A stretch of 64,000 nucleotides of DNA from Toxorhynchites rutilus septentrionalis (Eukaryota; Arthropoda; Insecta; Diptera; Culicidae): NCBI RefSeq assembly GCF_029784135.1, contig NC_073746.1, positions 92,454,564 through 92,518,563 on the forward strand. Reading direction: 5' to 3'. How positions within the stretch are numbered: position 1 is the stretch's first letter; the number at the start of each line of letters is the position of its first letter. Under the pieces are notes generated by a model. It searched no databases, had not been told where the DNA came from, and saw only the letters and a list, made by a program, of their open reading frames with translations. Position numbers and translations under genes: made by a program. This document shows, piece after piece, positions 1 to 11,994 of this stretch.

Positions 1-120
1 TTGGTGGCAAATCCAGAACAAGGCGGCATCGAGGGCGTTCGAAATGGTTTTTTTCAAAACCACGAGTACTAAGTTTTCTAAATTGGAACCATTCCATAAA
101 ACACGGCGCTTTTCAGGGCC
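1..120 (+). other. possible histone gene 3' end with stem-loop
   Basis: The 16 bases at 105-120 form a hairpin GGCGCT-TTTC-AGGGCC with one mismatched pair, which is the form of the 3' stem-loop of replication-dependent histone mRNAs. The first bases of the window could be the last codons of H4 (…Gly-Gly) with a mutated stop, but too little is present to be sure. Two more hairpins of the same type follow within 1.3 kb. Confidence 0.35.
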
Positions 121-473
121 ATTAAACCTTCCAAAAAAGAGTTTAGGAAATACAGTTCAATGCTTTCTAAAACAATATCCAAAATAATAATAAAACACAA
201 ATTGATTTTGTGTGAATTTGGCAGTTGTTCTGAGCTTATTGATTTTCACCAATTCTTAAATTGCTTCTAGATTGAAAGTACAGTAATTTACACTTATCTC
301 GACATTAAGCAATTGGACTGACCTGTAATGCGACATATTTAGCTGGACATTTTTGTAAACATAGAGTTCGGGGTCCAAATTATGACCCCACATTGAAAGT
401 CGACACTGTACCACTGTCATCACAAATGTTCAATTACAGGTTGAAATTACCTTTAAACTGAGTGGTGATAATG
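121..473. other. no gene seen
   Basis: AT-rich sequence between the first histone-type hairpin and the first 150-bp direct repeat. No ORF, tRNA or recognisable repeat was seen. Confidence 0.5.
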
Positions 474-627
474 CGACGTGCCATTGAATGTAATTTACTG
501 TAAAATATGTCACAAGCTGGATGGGAAGAAATTTTCCAACTGTGAAAGCTGTGACGAGTGGCAAATGCAATCGCTAAACAGAAAGGTTTAGCCGAACAAG
601 TTGGGGATATCGAGTGATAACAAAACA
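474..627 (+). repeat. direct repeat copy 1 (histone-associated)
   Basis: About 150 bp that recurs in the same orientation at 1217-1373 with scattered substitutions. Both copies share the core ATGTCACAAGCTGGATGGGA and end in GAGTGATAACAAAA. A histone-type hairpin lies about 10-50 bp beyond each copy. Confidence 0.7.
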
Positions 628-657
628 ATAAACTCATTAGATTGAAGTTAGTTTTGT

Positions 658-673
658 GATCCTGAAAAGGACC
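658..673 (-). terminator. histone-type 3' stem-loop, minus strand
   Basis: Read on the minus strand this is GGTCCT-TTTC-AGGATC, five or six pairs around a TTTC loop, like metazoan histone 3' hairpins. It suggests a minus-strand histone gene once ended here, but no histone reading frame remains between it and the TATA box at 834. Confidence 0.45.
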
Positions 674-833
674 CTTTTTAGCCTGCATGTGAATCCAACG
701 AGCGAACAAATCGTAATGAATGTATTTTTTTGCCATCGCTCCCTTTTAACGCTCATTCGTTCGTCTCGTTGGACTCGCCCCTCTGGCTGAGTCTGCCGTT
801 TTGGTTCTATCCTGTGAGTGTGTACCGCTAGAG

Positions 834-840
834 TATAAAA
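834..840 (+). promoter_or_regulatory. TATA box upstream of H2A remnant
   Basis: TATAAAA lies about 70 bp before the H2A reading frame, in GAGTATAAAACACG. Spacing is reasonable for a histone gene with a short 5' leader. Confidence 0.4.
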
Positions 841-908
841 CACGCGGACCCCAAAAAAATACCTTATTTTCTTTCAAACCGTAAACCCGTGTGGTTGTAC
901 GGCATCGG

Positions 909-1140
909 CATCGTGGACGTAACAAAGGAGGACAAGTTAAGGGAAAGGCAAAGTCTCACTCGAACCGTACAGGTCTCCAGTTCCCTGTTGGTCGCATTCA
1001 CTGATTGCTCCGCAAGGGTAACTAGGCCGAACAGATTGGTGCCGGAGCACCAGTATACCTAACAGCGATTATAGAGTTTCGGCCGTCGGAGTGCTCGAGT
1101 TGGCTTGCAAAGCTGCTCACGACAATCAGAAAACCCTCAT
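909..1140 (+). pseudogene. histone H2A pseudogene
   Basis: In one frame from about 909 the sequence reads [14 protein letters not shown], then [10 protein letters not shown], a stop where H2A has Arg, LLRKGN, a second stop, then AEQIGAGAPVYL. These are the N-terminal tail and first helices of canonical H2A. After an Ile-Glu-Phe stretch the frame shifts and VLELACKAAHDN continues the H2A alpha-2 region; homology fades near 1140. Two stops, a lost start codon (CAT) and a frameshift show it is dead. A TATA box lies upstream and a perfect histone-type hairpin follows at 1381. No intron is visible, as expected for a replication-dependent histone gene. Confidence 0.85.
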
Positions 1141-1216
1141 CAAGAACAGAGCAGCTTCGGTTCGGCGCTCATCAAGGCAACCATTAGTTTCAGTGAGTGA
1201 CAAAGTGTTTCTCCGG

Positions 1217-1373
1217 CACGTCGCATTAAATGTAATTTACTGAACAACATGTCACAAGCTGGATGGGAAGAAATTTTCCAACTGTGAAAGCTGTGGCGAG
1301 TGGCAAACGCAATAGCTAAACAGGAAGGTTTAATCGAACAAGATAGGAATATCGAGTGATAACAAAAACACAA
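1217..1373 (+). repeat. direct repeat copy 2 (histone-associated)
   Basis: Second copy of the repeat at 474-627, placed between the end of the H2A homology and the plus-strand histone hairpin. Confidence 0.7.
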
Positions 1374-1380
1374 CACCAAA

Positions 1381-1396
1381 GGTTCTTTTCAGAACC
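1381..1396 (+). terminator. perfect histone-type 3' stem-loop
   Basis: GGTTCT-TTTC-AGAACC, six perfect pairs and a four-base TTTC loop, downstream of the H2A pseudogene on the same strand. This matches the structure bound by SLBP at histone mRNA 3' ends. A purine-rich AAAGAG follows about 15 bp later, a possible U7 pairing element. Confidence 0.7.
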
Positions 1397-2964
1397 ATCA
1401 ACATGTTCATAAAGAGTAAACAGTAAACTAATCCATTTTTCAGGTAGATAGGTAGGTATTCACGTAGGAGAAGAAAATAAAACAATATATTTAAAATATA
1501 TATTTAACAAAAGCTGTCCCCTTTGTATAGTCCTACGTCACTCCGGTTATGTCCACGACATTACCCACCCGTCTTTTTTAAATTTTTTTTCTATATTTTT
1601 TAGTTAAAACTTAATTAATCTCCTAAATTAAGTTCTTTAACCAACATTTAGTAGATTTTTAAAGATTTTTCGAAAAAAAGTTGAAAAAAAACTTAAAATT
1701 CCCCAAAAAAATCCACACAAAATCTATCAGACCTACAAAATTTTAGTCAAAGAATGAAATGTAGGAAATTATTTATGTTCTCACTAAAAAATCAAAAAAA
1801 TTAAAAATAAAACATTGGAAAAAATGTATATTTAAAAAAAATTTTTTTTTTGAAAAAATGTGTTTTACTCGCTACATTTTTGTGTGTAAATTCTTGCGTT
1901 TCACACGTTCTTGACATGTTTCTGAATAGAGAAAAGTTAGCAGAGTATGTAAATCGTGATAATCTATACATACAAATGTAACGAATTGAACATTAATAGT
2001 AATTTTTCACAGGAAAACATAAAAAAGCAGTTGTTTTCACGATTTTGAAAATTTTAACAAAAACACGAATAATTCCCTACATTTCATTCTTTAACAAACA
2101 TCTCTAGCAATGATAGACTTTGATAGCTTTTCTCTAGCAATGATAGACTTTGGGAGAAAGTTCAGGAAGAATAGTATTCAATACAATTGAAAGCATATCA
2201 GGTAGACGCTATGCCCAGAAGAGTGCATAAAGTGCTTCTGAATCCATTTATCTGTTTTACTAACTCTGTTTGAATTTTTTTACTCTGTCCAATGATTTTA
2301 ATTGCTCTGATAACAATAAAATTATTAAAAAAATACCGAATCTAAGTGTTTATTTTTACACACCTATTTTTGTGACCAGCAGTGTAGTTTTTCATGTGAA
2401 ATCGCATAAAGATTGTATGTTTTATATTTCTCTTCTCAAATAGTAAAAGATTGTGCAAAGTATTGAATTTTCATAAATTTCGAACATCTAATTTTAAGTT
2501 TAATGTTAAGTTTAATTGATGCTCGTTTCGAGTTTTGAAAATTTTCAGACACTTTTATAAACAAACAGCCTTTGTTTCTTCTGCTACTTACGGGTTTCTA
2601 GTCGATGACCAGAACAGATACAGTACATTTTCATCATGAAGTATAGTCTTTTTTTAGTTTAAAATTAACTTGAGCAGCACTCTTTGGCATACATCAATTG
2701 TAAACAAAATATAACTGTGGTAAACCATTCACAATGTGATAACTGACCAGATCGCGCCGTGCTTCACTTTGCAGAACGCCTTATTCTGAGAACAAAATTT
2801 CTTACAAGTATCGATGGAATTGTTTCGCGGGGTATCAAACTCCATAATGCGCTTGCTAAAAATTATTTTTCGGATTTAGTGGTACATGCCATTCACTGGT
2901 TTTATGTGTTAGGTGGTGTTCATGTCTATCGCCGGACTATCTTGAGCATTTATTGAAGGACTTA
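1397..2964. other. AT-rich sequence, no gene seen
   Basis: Very AT-rich with A and T runs. A short tandem duplication of CTCTAGCAATGATAGACTTT lies at about 2101-2150. No convincing coding sequence was found on either strand. Confidence 0.5.
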
Positions 2965-3505
2965 TGTAGAGTAAAAAGTAAAAAGTGCCCCCAAACCAAA
3001 TCACCAGCTGTATGGCAAATATTGTATAGGATATTAAATAAGAAATTTTGGCGGTTTATTTGAACCACTATGTGGTTTAACATAGGATCTAAAGTGAAAA
3101 ACGTACTTTTTCGTTTATTTCACGCCATCCTCAAAACCTTCGAGATAAAAATTTGAAAAAAATACTGAATGCATCTTACTACGGTGTATCAAGAAAAATT
3201 ATCAAAAAAAAAATTTTTCATCAAAAATTTTAGTACAAAAAAAATATTGAAATTTAGAAGAAAATTTTTTTTTGGGATTTAGAGATTCAGTACTACTCTT
3301 ATTCATATTTAAATGCGTTCCTACGGCTTTTATAGATATGTGTGATTTTTTTTTAGATTTTTTTCAGTGTTGCGCGGTTCAAAAAAATATTTTTTTATAT
3401 TTCCAAATGGTCTGGCTGGGTAAGGGAGTAAAAAGTCCCCCAAACCAAATCACCAGCTGTATGGAAATTATTGTATAGGGTACTAAATAAAACATTTAGG
3501 CAGTA

Positions 3506-5562
3506 CAGGTCGGACTCGATTATCCGGAATGTTAGACTCGATTATCCGGAGTATTTTATTTTTGATTTCGTAAATTTTGAATAATTTATATAATAATTCT
3601 ATATTGAATAGCTAATATGGGTATCAAAAGAAAGGGCTTGATTAGTAGAAGGCAGTTATTTATGAAAAATGCAAATCAAAGATGGTGGCCACTACAAAAT
3701 GGCGGATTGCATATTTTCTCAGAACTCCATCAATATGGGTATCAAATGAAAGGGCTTGACTAGTAGAACACAGTTATTTATGAAAAATGCAATTCAAAAA
3801 TGGCCGCCAACTCAAGATGGCGCCAAATATGTTTTTTTCACAACTCCATCAAAATGGGTATCAAATGAAAGGGCTTGACTAGTAGAACACAGTTATTTAT
3901 GAAAAATGCAAATCCAAAATGGTGCCATATATATTTTTTTCACAACCCCTTCAATATGGGTATCTAATGAAAGGGCTTGACTAGTAGAATACAATTATTT
4001 ATGAAAAATTAAAATCCAAAATGGCCACCACTACAAAATAGTTCCATATATATTTTTTTCACAACCCCTTCAATATGGGTATCAAATGAAAGGGCTTGAT
4101 TAGTAGAATACAGTTATTTATGAAAAACGCAAATCTAAGATGGCGGCCACTACAAAATGGCGGATTACCTATTTTCTCAGAACCCCATCAATATGGGTAT
4201 CAATTGAAAAGGCTTGACTAGTAGAACACAGTTATTTATGAAAAATGCCCAAAAATGTATCAAAAGAAAATTCTCGACTAGTAGAACATAGCAGATAATG
4301 AAAAATACAATTTCAAGATGACCGCAGTCCCCAAACAACTAATTACTTTTTGAATGGTTTCATTCAGCTTGACCTGTTTCTATGTATGTTTGAATGTTTG
4401 TTGGGTTGTCCACAATTGACCCCGTTCCTGTTGAATGATTGATCTGAAATTTGGAACATACATTTAAGTAGAGTAGAGTCATTATAAAACTGCGTATTCC
4501 ATGATCTTGAAAAATTCAATTTGGCCGCCGCAAAAAAATGGCTGAATGGCTTGATTTGGAGAATACACTACACTATGAACAACATAAATTGGAAAAGGTC
4601 GCCGCCACAAAATGGTCGACTATGTTTTTTTTTGCAATCCCCTCAATACTGGTATCAAATGAAATGAATTGACTAATAGAATACAGTACAGGTCGGACTC
4701 GACTATATACAGACTCGATTATATGTTATTCGATTATATACAATTTTGGGCTCGATTATATTCAGTTTGGAAAAAACAATTTTTTTTATATTTCAAATAT
4801 GGCTTATTTCATGAGGAAATGTAACCATTCAACGTTAAGGTGAAGTTTAAGTGGCTATTACATTTACAGTGTGGTAAAAATCGTGATTTTTGAAGATTTT
4901 GCTTGAATTTTCACCAGGAATTGTTTATGTCGATATTGCAGCCAAATTAAGAAAGATAGAAGTTGTGCGTCAAAGAACAAATTGTGGAGCGGTTAAAGAA
5001 CTTTATTCTAATTGATAGAAAGAATCTAGTTCAATATAAATTTTTAGAATGAAATTAATAATAATATATTATAAATTATTCACTTTTAAGTGTTTTACTT
5101 CCAAAATGTTATTAAAATTCGCTAATTTAGTTGGTCCACTACTATATCCTGTACCAAATTTTCTCATCTTTCAAATGAAAGCAACATAATCGTCTTCCGT
5201 AGGGTACTTTTTAATGTAGAGCCAGTTTGAAGCAACAGAGTTCGAAACCATAAAAAAAATCTGTAACTCTGTCATTGTTGAAATTCGAACATATGCGTAG
5301 AAGGATTTTTTTCATCAAATATGATCGTCTATCACCTCCTGAGAGAATCTGAATAAATAATTTATTTTCATGTGAGAAAGGTGTTTTCTGACTTCAAGGG
5401 GATGAATCAAAAATCAAATTTGTCCTTTATTTTCAAAAAATGAAAAATACATGCAAAAAAAAAACAAATAAAGACAAACAATTGTTCTGACTCGATTATC
5501 CGGAGGATTCGATTATCCGGAGTGAAAAAAAATCAATACTCCGTATAATCGAGTCCGACCTG
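3506..5562. mobile_element. pogo/Tigger-type non-autonomous element (TA target)
   Basis: The ends are inverted repeats CAGGTCGGACTCGATTAT and ATAATCGAGTCCGACCTG, each flanked by TA (3504-3505 and 5563-5564). Removing it rejoins the foldback arm that it interrupts. A further internal copy of the terminal sequence at 4689, also preceded by TA, suggests two related elements nested or in tandem (3506-4688 and 4689-5562). No transposase frame is present. Confidence 0.8.
3610..4330 (+). repeat. about six ~115-bp tandem repeats
   Basis: Units begin near 3617, 3732, 3850, 3954, 4073 and 4191, each with ATGGGTATCAAATGAAAGGG, then TTGACTAGTAGAA, then TTATTTATGAAAAATGCAAA and an AAAATGGCGGCC-like segment. 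They form the interior of the pogo-type element. Confidence 0.85.
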
Positions 5563-5835
5563 TAGTACCATATATTTGAATCCTTATATGGTACACCATA
5601 GGATCTATGGTGAAAAATGCATCTTTTCGTTTTTTCACGCCATTCTCAATAGCTTTGAGACAAAAATATGAGAAAAAAATACTTAATCCTCTTAAAATCT
5701 TACTTGGGTGTATATTTATAGATACATCTCAAACTATTTTTCCATAAAAAGATTTAATAATAAAAAATAATAAATACGCAGTACATTATAATTTTATATA
5801 TTTTCTGGCATTTCGATATGTTGAAAAAAAATGAC

Positions 5836-5910
5836 GAACGCATTTAAATAAAAATTAGAGCAGAAGTGGGTCTCAACACTTCTGCTCTACTTTTTATTTA
5901 AATGAGTTCG
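5836..5910. repeat. long near-perfect hairpin
   Basis: Arms of about 33 bp (5836-5868 and 5877-5910) around an 8-bp loop. The arms read AACGCATTTAAATAAAAATT then AGAGCAGAAGTG and their complement with very few mismatches. It lies inside the foldback element. Confidence 0.75.
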
Positions 5911-6639
5911 TATGTGTCTTCTTTTTTACATGTGACTTAATTTTTCCTGAATTTTTAAGAGCATTGCGAGACACAAGACATTTTCTTGAAATCGATTATT
6001 TTATTGTATTCGTGGTTTTCAATTGTAAGATTTAAATAAAACTAAAATAACAATTCGGATTTTTTTTAAGTGTTCTTCTCATTAATCCGAATGATCTTCC
6101 CACAATGACTTTATTTTTTTCTCACAGAGCTCTATCGTACTGTTGACTCTTATGAAATTGGTAAACCATCTAAATCCAATGTAAAGATAATCTCATATAT
6201 TTTAAGATACGAGAAAAACAATTGTACAGCGAAATGCTCTAAATATACCGACAACATTTAGACATATGAAAAACAAAATTTAAAAAATATTAGAGCTGTA
6301 ATGGGGCTCTAAATTCAAAATAAATTAAAAATGCCCAAAGGCCAAAAAAACATTCTTTTCGCGCAATCGTCTTAAAAATTCAAGAAAAAATTACGCTACA
6401 TGTGGAAAAAACAACATATACGAATGCATTTGAATAAAAATTAGAGTAAAAGTGGGTCTCAAAGTAATATATTTTTTTAATTTCGAAATGCCTGAAAATA
6501 TATATAATTTTTTTTATACCGCGAAAAACACTCTAAAAATTCAGAAAAAAAACAAATATACTTAAAATATACGTAGGAATAAATTTGAATATAAACTAGA
6601 GTTGTACTGAATCTCAAAATAAAAAAAAATAAAATTCAA

Positions 6640-6641
<2 letters not shown>
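5911..6641. other. interior of foldback element, no gene
   Basis: AT-rich inner part of the foldback element. Further degenerate copies of the GTGGGTCTCAA hairpin-flank motif occur near 6450. No coding sequence. Confidence 0.5.
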
Positions 6642-6680
<39 letters not shown>

Positions 6681-7968
6681 GGACTGAAGTCTGCCTGTCT
6701 TTCTGTCTGTCTGATTCTTCTGGACTCGGAAACTATGAACCGATCGACATGAAAATTGGTATGTGGGGGTCCTTGGGGTCGGGGAAGATTCTTATGATAG
6801 TTTGAAACCCCTCGCTCCTCTCTATGGGGGGCTGCCATACAAATGAAACACAAATTTCTGCATTACTCGAGAACTAATCAAGCAAACAAAATAGAATTTG
6901 ACATGTGGAGGTTACAGGATGCAATAAATGTTTCTATGGTTGTTAGATACTCCCCTCTCTCTTAGGATGGGCTGCCATAGAATTGAAACATAAATTTCTG
7001 CATAACTCGAGAACTATCCGAGCAAATAAAACCAAATTTGGCATATGGAGGTTTTAGGGAGCAATAAATGTTTTTATGGTGGTTTGACACTCCTTTCTCC
7101 TCTCTAAAGAGTAGGAGGGGAGGGTGCTGAAAAACTTGAGAACTAATGAAATAAATGGAATTAAACTTAGCATATAGAGGTTTTGTGCTCCCTTGGCCGA
7201 GTAGTTAGCGTCATAACTAACATGCCGGGTGTTCGGGTTCGATTCCCGTTCTGGTCGGGGGAATTTTTCGTCAAAGAAATTTCCTCCGACTTGCACTGTG
7301 ATCACGCGTATTCTAGAGTTTGCCACTCAGAATGCATTCAAGGCGTGTTATTTTGCATAGAAATCTCAACTAAGTACTAATAAAAATGACGCAAGTAATA
7401 CTACGTTGAGACGGCGAAGTTCCTCTAGGAACGTTAGTGCCATTGAAGAAGAAGAAGAAGATATAGAGGTTTTAGGGATCGATGAACATTTCTATGGTGG
7501 TTCGACACTCCTCCGTCCTCTCTAAGTGGAGGCTGCCATACAAATGAAACACAAATTTTTGCATAACTCGAAAACTAATCAATCAAATGGAGCCAAATTA
7601 GGCATGTAAAGGTTTTTGAATATGAGGAATGTTTCTATAATGGTATGACACCCATCCCTTCTCTGAAATGGAGAGGGGGTCCCGTAAAAATAATACACAT
7701 ATATCAACCAAACATGACCATTGATTTTTTTTTAATGTGAAATGGATCACCAAATGTGTTGATAAGAGCAAAATTCGAGAAAGGAGTTGTCCGATTTAGG
7801 GCTGTCTTTATTCTATCATATTTTTTGTATCAAACATTTATTCCATGTAACAGATAAACATGTTATTTTCAAGTGGTTGAAAAAACTTGACGAGACGTTC
7901 AACGTTCAACGTGATTGTGATAACGAAAAATAAATTTTGGGCGGGACGAAATTTGCCGGGTCAGCTAG
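6642..7968 (-). mobile_element. satellite-monomer element, copy 1
   Basis: One end is a TA microsatellite followed by GTCTGCCTGTCTTTCTGTCT; the other end, on the minus strand, is CTAGCTGACCCGGCAAAT. Between them are degenerate ~150-bp monomers containing CATACAAATGAAACACAAAT and a short G-run. The same architecture recurs at 25478, 29180, 33422 and 53283. The class is not clear to me: no protein domain is visible, and a Helitron or a LINE-dependent element are both possible. Confidence 0.65.
7185..7460 (+). mobile_element. Feilai-like tRNA-derived SINE
   Basis: Starts with a tRNA-like head carrying an A box (TGGCCGAGTAGTTAGCG) and a B box (GGGTTCGATTCCC), has an unrelated body, and ends in a GAA-repeat tail. 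It is flanked by the 13-bp duplication ATATAGAGGTTTT (7172-7184 and 7461-7473), which proves retroposition into the surrounding satellite-like element. The head, body and tail resemble the Feilai family of Aedes; the family name is from memory. Confidence 0.8.
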
Positions 7969-8974
7969 TTTAAAATAAAAATAAAAATAAATTTAAAATT
8001 TTTTAGTGTTTGATTTTCTGATGAAAAATTGTTTGAAAATATTGATCGATACAAGTAAGTAAGATGTACTTTCAGTATTTTTTTTTCATATTTTTGTCTC
8101 AAAGCTATTGAGAATGGTGTGAAAAAAACCAAAAGGTGCATTTTTCACCATAGATCCTATGGTGTACCATATAAGGACTCAAATATATGGTACTACTACC
8201 AAAATGTTATACCTTATACAATATTACAGCTGGTGATTTGGTTTGGGGGACTTTTTACTCCCTTACCCAGCCAGACTCTTCGGAAATATAAAAAAAATAT
8301 TTGTTTGTACCGCGCAACACTGAAATAAATCTGAAAAAAAATCACACATATTTAAAAACAGCCGTAGAAATACATTGAAATATGAATTACAGTAGTTCTG
8401 AATCTCTTAACTAAAAACATTTTTTCAAAATTTCAATATTTTTTTTAGCATTAAAATTTAATTTTTTTTTGATATTTTTTCTTGATATACCGTAGTAAGA
8501 TGCACATTCAGTTTTTTTTTTAAATTTTCATCTCGAAGCTTTTGAGGATGGCGTGAAATAAACGAAAAAGTACGTTTTTCACTACAGATCCTATGTTAAA
8601 CCACATAGGGGTTCAAATGAATTTTTTATTTAATATCTTATACAATATTTGCCATACAGCTAGTGATTTGGTTTGGTGGCACTTTTTACTCCCTTACCAG
8701 TCCTTTGGGATCATCCAGGAAATTTCTAAACTCAAGCGGTAATAGAATGTATTTCTAGATTTTCGGAGCAGATTGTTAAGAATCAGAAAATTTCAGTTCA
8801 GTGAAAGGACCTCTGTTGCATTTTGAACAATATTTTGTCTTTCATCAGAATGAATAGTTTGTTGCCTACTGAAAAACTAGAATTCCTGAATTCCTTATAT
8901 CTGCAAAGAATCTAACATAGTATGTAAAAAAACATTCAGTTTTAAAAACAGTTGAAATAGCGACAGAAAATTTA

Positions 8975-9594
8975 CCGTTCTGAATCATATTTCGGACGCT
9001 TAAGGCATATGATGGCATATGATATGATCTAAACTTTATGCACAGGTATTATTTGGTTGATATTTTTAATAAATTAGTTCAATATGCTTTTGAGCTTTCT
9101 ACATTGGTACCTATTTGATTGAAAACTTAAAAAAAACATCGAATAAAATGCTATTCAAATGAAGCGAAAGAGAATCAAACTTCGGACACATTGAATGCAA
9201 ATTTCAGAAACTTTATTTTGTAATTTTTTGGACGAAAATTACATTACACTTGATTATATTTTATAGTCAACTGCAAAACACTTACCAAGCAATCACAGTA
9301 AACTGTTAACGATGATGGGAACTGATGAAACACGGGAGAAATTTAAATATTGATGAACGGGTAAATTCTACGTGCTCACGCTAAGGAAAAGACAAACATA
9401 AATGATAATGAGTAGTGTTGTCAGATTTTTGCCGATTATGTTGTAATTCAATTGTAGTTCTCATGTGAAATGATAGTGAAACCAAGGGATTACTCCAAAG
9501 AAGTAATTGTGATATTAATTTGATAGTTATATCATCAGTGCTTTAAGCATTTCAAGATATTAGAACAAAGTGTCCGAAATATGATTCAGAACGG
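8975..9594. mobile_element. 620-bp MITE, Tc1/mariner type
   Basis: Inverted ends CCGTTCTGAATCATATTTCG and CGAAATATGATTCAGAACGG, each flanked by TA (8973-8974, 9595-9596). No coding capacity. Confidence 0.8.
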
Positions 9595-9596
9595 TA

Positions 9597-10721
9597 TATT
9601 GGGATATGATAAATGACATCTTTTAAAATTTCTCCCGGTGATATTGATATGCAAGAGCGTTGCAAACGTTTCTCATTTCATAGAGTACATGTGTACTAAG
9701 TGTGATTGTCAATAGACCAATTAGAACGAGAGATTTCGTTTAGATAATGCCTGATATTTTCATTTATTCAAAAGCTTGTTTAAAAAAAATCATTATTATA
9801 AGAAGTGCAAACATCTATGCGTTTTATCTAGTAATCTTTCGACTTTCGACAATCGGATCAGAAAGGGGGTGGAATTGTACAATTTTCCGAAATCAAATTT
9901 TCCAATTTTGTACAAATTTTCCGAAATCAACCCAATTTCCTACCTAGTGCCACTATATATTCCGTCCGAAGCTCACACGAAACGTCACGATTTCAGGAGA
10001 CATAAATTAATGAAAATAAATAAATACCTTTTAAATACCGCCAGAGGCAAGCCTGTTCAACTGTAAAAGTTCCTTTGTGGTGCAACAATAATTTTGCACC
10101 GATTGTAATGTCTCCAAATCTTCACCTAAAGCGATAAATTTCCACTAGTGGAAACTAGTCACAAGAACGGATTGTTCATAAATTCGAATATAGAATGAAT
10201 GAATGATGAATGAATAGAATGATGATGATGACCCACCTCATACCCCTACAAAGGTTTGAACAGGTTGATTTATCTTATAGATAGTATGTATGTTTGCATA
10301 AAATTTAAGAGACCAGCATTATAAAGCAAAAACAAAAACGAACTGACTCTGTTGCAGGCATGAATTTCTATTAATCGAACATTATAAATTGGCGAAAACT
10401 GTAAAAAAACAATGTTTCTATCCGTATTGACATAATCATAGGCTCGTTATTATTTTTTTACAATATACATTAACAACAAAGAGTGATACGTGAGATCTCA
10501 AAAAAATAACCGAAATCGGAAAGGTGACTATTCGAAGACGAAAAGGATAAAAAAACGCACTTTATTTCAAGGAATTCAATTGGTATACTGTATTTATTTC
10601 ATTTTTGGTTGGTTTTTATACCACATTTGAACAATTGCTTCATCAGTTGATATGTGATGAAGAGACAAAAAATAATCCTTTGTCAACTGAAGAATTCAAT
10701 ATGCAAATTGTTTGGTGACAA
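9597..10721. other. no gene seen
   Basis: Mixed AT-rich sequence with a perfect 16-bp palindrome TTTCCACTAGTGGAAA near 10138 and a GAATGAAT-rich patch near 10190-10240. The part next to 10722 should hold the 3' end and LTR of the Bel/Pao element, but no matching second LTR is visible in the window. Confidence 0.45.
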
Positions 10722-11919
10722 TCAATTATGTTGTTTGGAGCGCGTGTTATAGGGATGTCCTTGCTTTTTGCGCCAACATAATCCGCCCACCAAATTGCGG
10801 GTAGGAATTTCTGACCCTTTGTATCCGGGAAGGTGTTCATCATTATCCAAAGGGAATCGACGTAGTTTCCTAACGTCACGACGGAATGCTCCTTTAGAGG
10901 TTTTCACCGAAGCCACTCTGACAAGTCCATCGGTCCCGGGGAAGATCTCCAGTACGGGTCCCAGAGGCCACTGCTGTGACTTTTCGTTGTCGTTAACAAG
11001 TAACACAAAATCACCTTCTGCTATGTTTGGTGATACATTTTGCCATTTGGTCAATCGTTGAAGAGATAGCACTTACTCGGTTTGCCACCGAGATCGGAAA
11101 TCCTGAGAAACACGTTGGATGTAGTTCCACCTGGATAGTGAACCGATTTGCTGCTCTAGACGGTTAATCTCCGGTAAAGCGTCCAATGCACGCCCGATCA
11201 TCAACCCACCGTGATGAGGTGAGTGAGCTGGAATGAAAAGCCATTGTACACGCCGGTCTGCAAGGAAGTCGTTGACCTAGTCGTTGTGCTCGGTAGCGTC
11301 GATAAAGTTCACGAAGTGTTTTGGCTGTGGCTCGAAGATTCGTTGCATTGTCGGAATACATTGTACACCGTATCTATCATGGTACACCGTATCTACAGCA
11401 AAATCTGGTGAATGCTGCGAGAAAAGCTGATGCACTCAAGTCGGATACTGCCTCGAGATGCACGGCGCGCGTTCCGAAACAAATAAACAGGGCGATATAA
11501 CCTTTAGATGGCACTGCACCGCGAGTTCGTCGTCCGATTATATTCACAGGGCCGGCATAGTCGACGCCAGTGATGGAGAAAGGAGGAAGAGGTTTTAAAC
11601 GATCCTCCGGCAACTGTCCCATTTGCTGAGTGATCCGTACTGGGCTGACTCGATTACACACAATACAGTCGCGACACACTTTACGAGCAGCACTGCTACC
11701 GTGCAAGATCCAAAATCTTCACCTAACAGCGGCCAATAACGACTGTGGTCCGCAGTGGAGATGCATTTGATGTTCGTTAATGAGAATAAGCGAAGTTAAA
11801 ATAGAGCGACGTGGCATTAAAATCGGATGAATGTTGTCGTAACTCAAATCCGACTTCTGCAATCTACCGCCCACCCTGACGAGATTATTTTCATCCAGAA
11901 ATGGATTCAGGTTGTACAC
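10722..11919 (-). pseudogene. Bel/Pao integrase region, broken
   Basis: Continues the upstream pol frame after an in-frame TAG at 11995-11997. The segment to 11719 carries the integrase zinc-binding region; a TGA at 11716-11718 interrupts it. Next comes the catalytic core start (FSITGVDYAGP, first Asp) at 11377-11706. At 11365-11395 a tandem duplication of GATACGGTGTACCAT shifts the frame before a SDNATNLRAT motif (second Asp). The last piece, 10722-11072, is the DUF5641 domain (GDFVLLVNDN … PLGPVLEIFPG). Two nonsense codons and at least two frameshifts make it non-functional. Confidence 0.85.
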
Positions 11920-11994
11920 AGAACTGTTACGGTCGACAGTGAGATCATTTTGTAGTCGGCGAAGTTCTTCCTCAAAATACTGTCTTTGTATGTG

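Larger units (their letters stand above)
2965..8698. mobile_element. 5.7-kb foldback element with nested insertions
   Basis: The ends are inverted copies: AGTGCCCCCAAACCAAATCA near 2978 is matched on the minus strand near 8680. Each arm holds two tandem versions of a unit of about 450 bp, since the same motif recurs at 3436 and, inverted, at 8230-8255. The left arm continues after an insertion at 5565 (GTAGTACCATATATTTG), matched on the right arm at about 8165-8190. No transposase is visible, so it is a non-autonomous foldback or large MITE. It contains the pogo-type insertion at 3506-5562 and the satellite-like element at 6642-7968. Confidence 0.7.

Noticed and set aside
434..843. Minus-strand ORFs over the histone repeat region
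   Set aside because: They do not match any histone and share sequence only because the 150-bp repeat is duplicated.
3610..4330. Evenly spaced repeats resembling a CRISPR array
   Set aside because: The ~115-bp units are similar along their whole length, with no unique spacers, and the genome is eukaryotic.
7185..7260. tRNA gene suggested by intact A and B boxes
   Set aside because: No cloverleaf continues after the B box, and the GAA tail plus 13-bp target duplication show a SINE.
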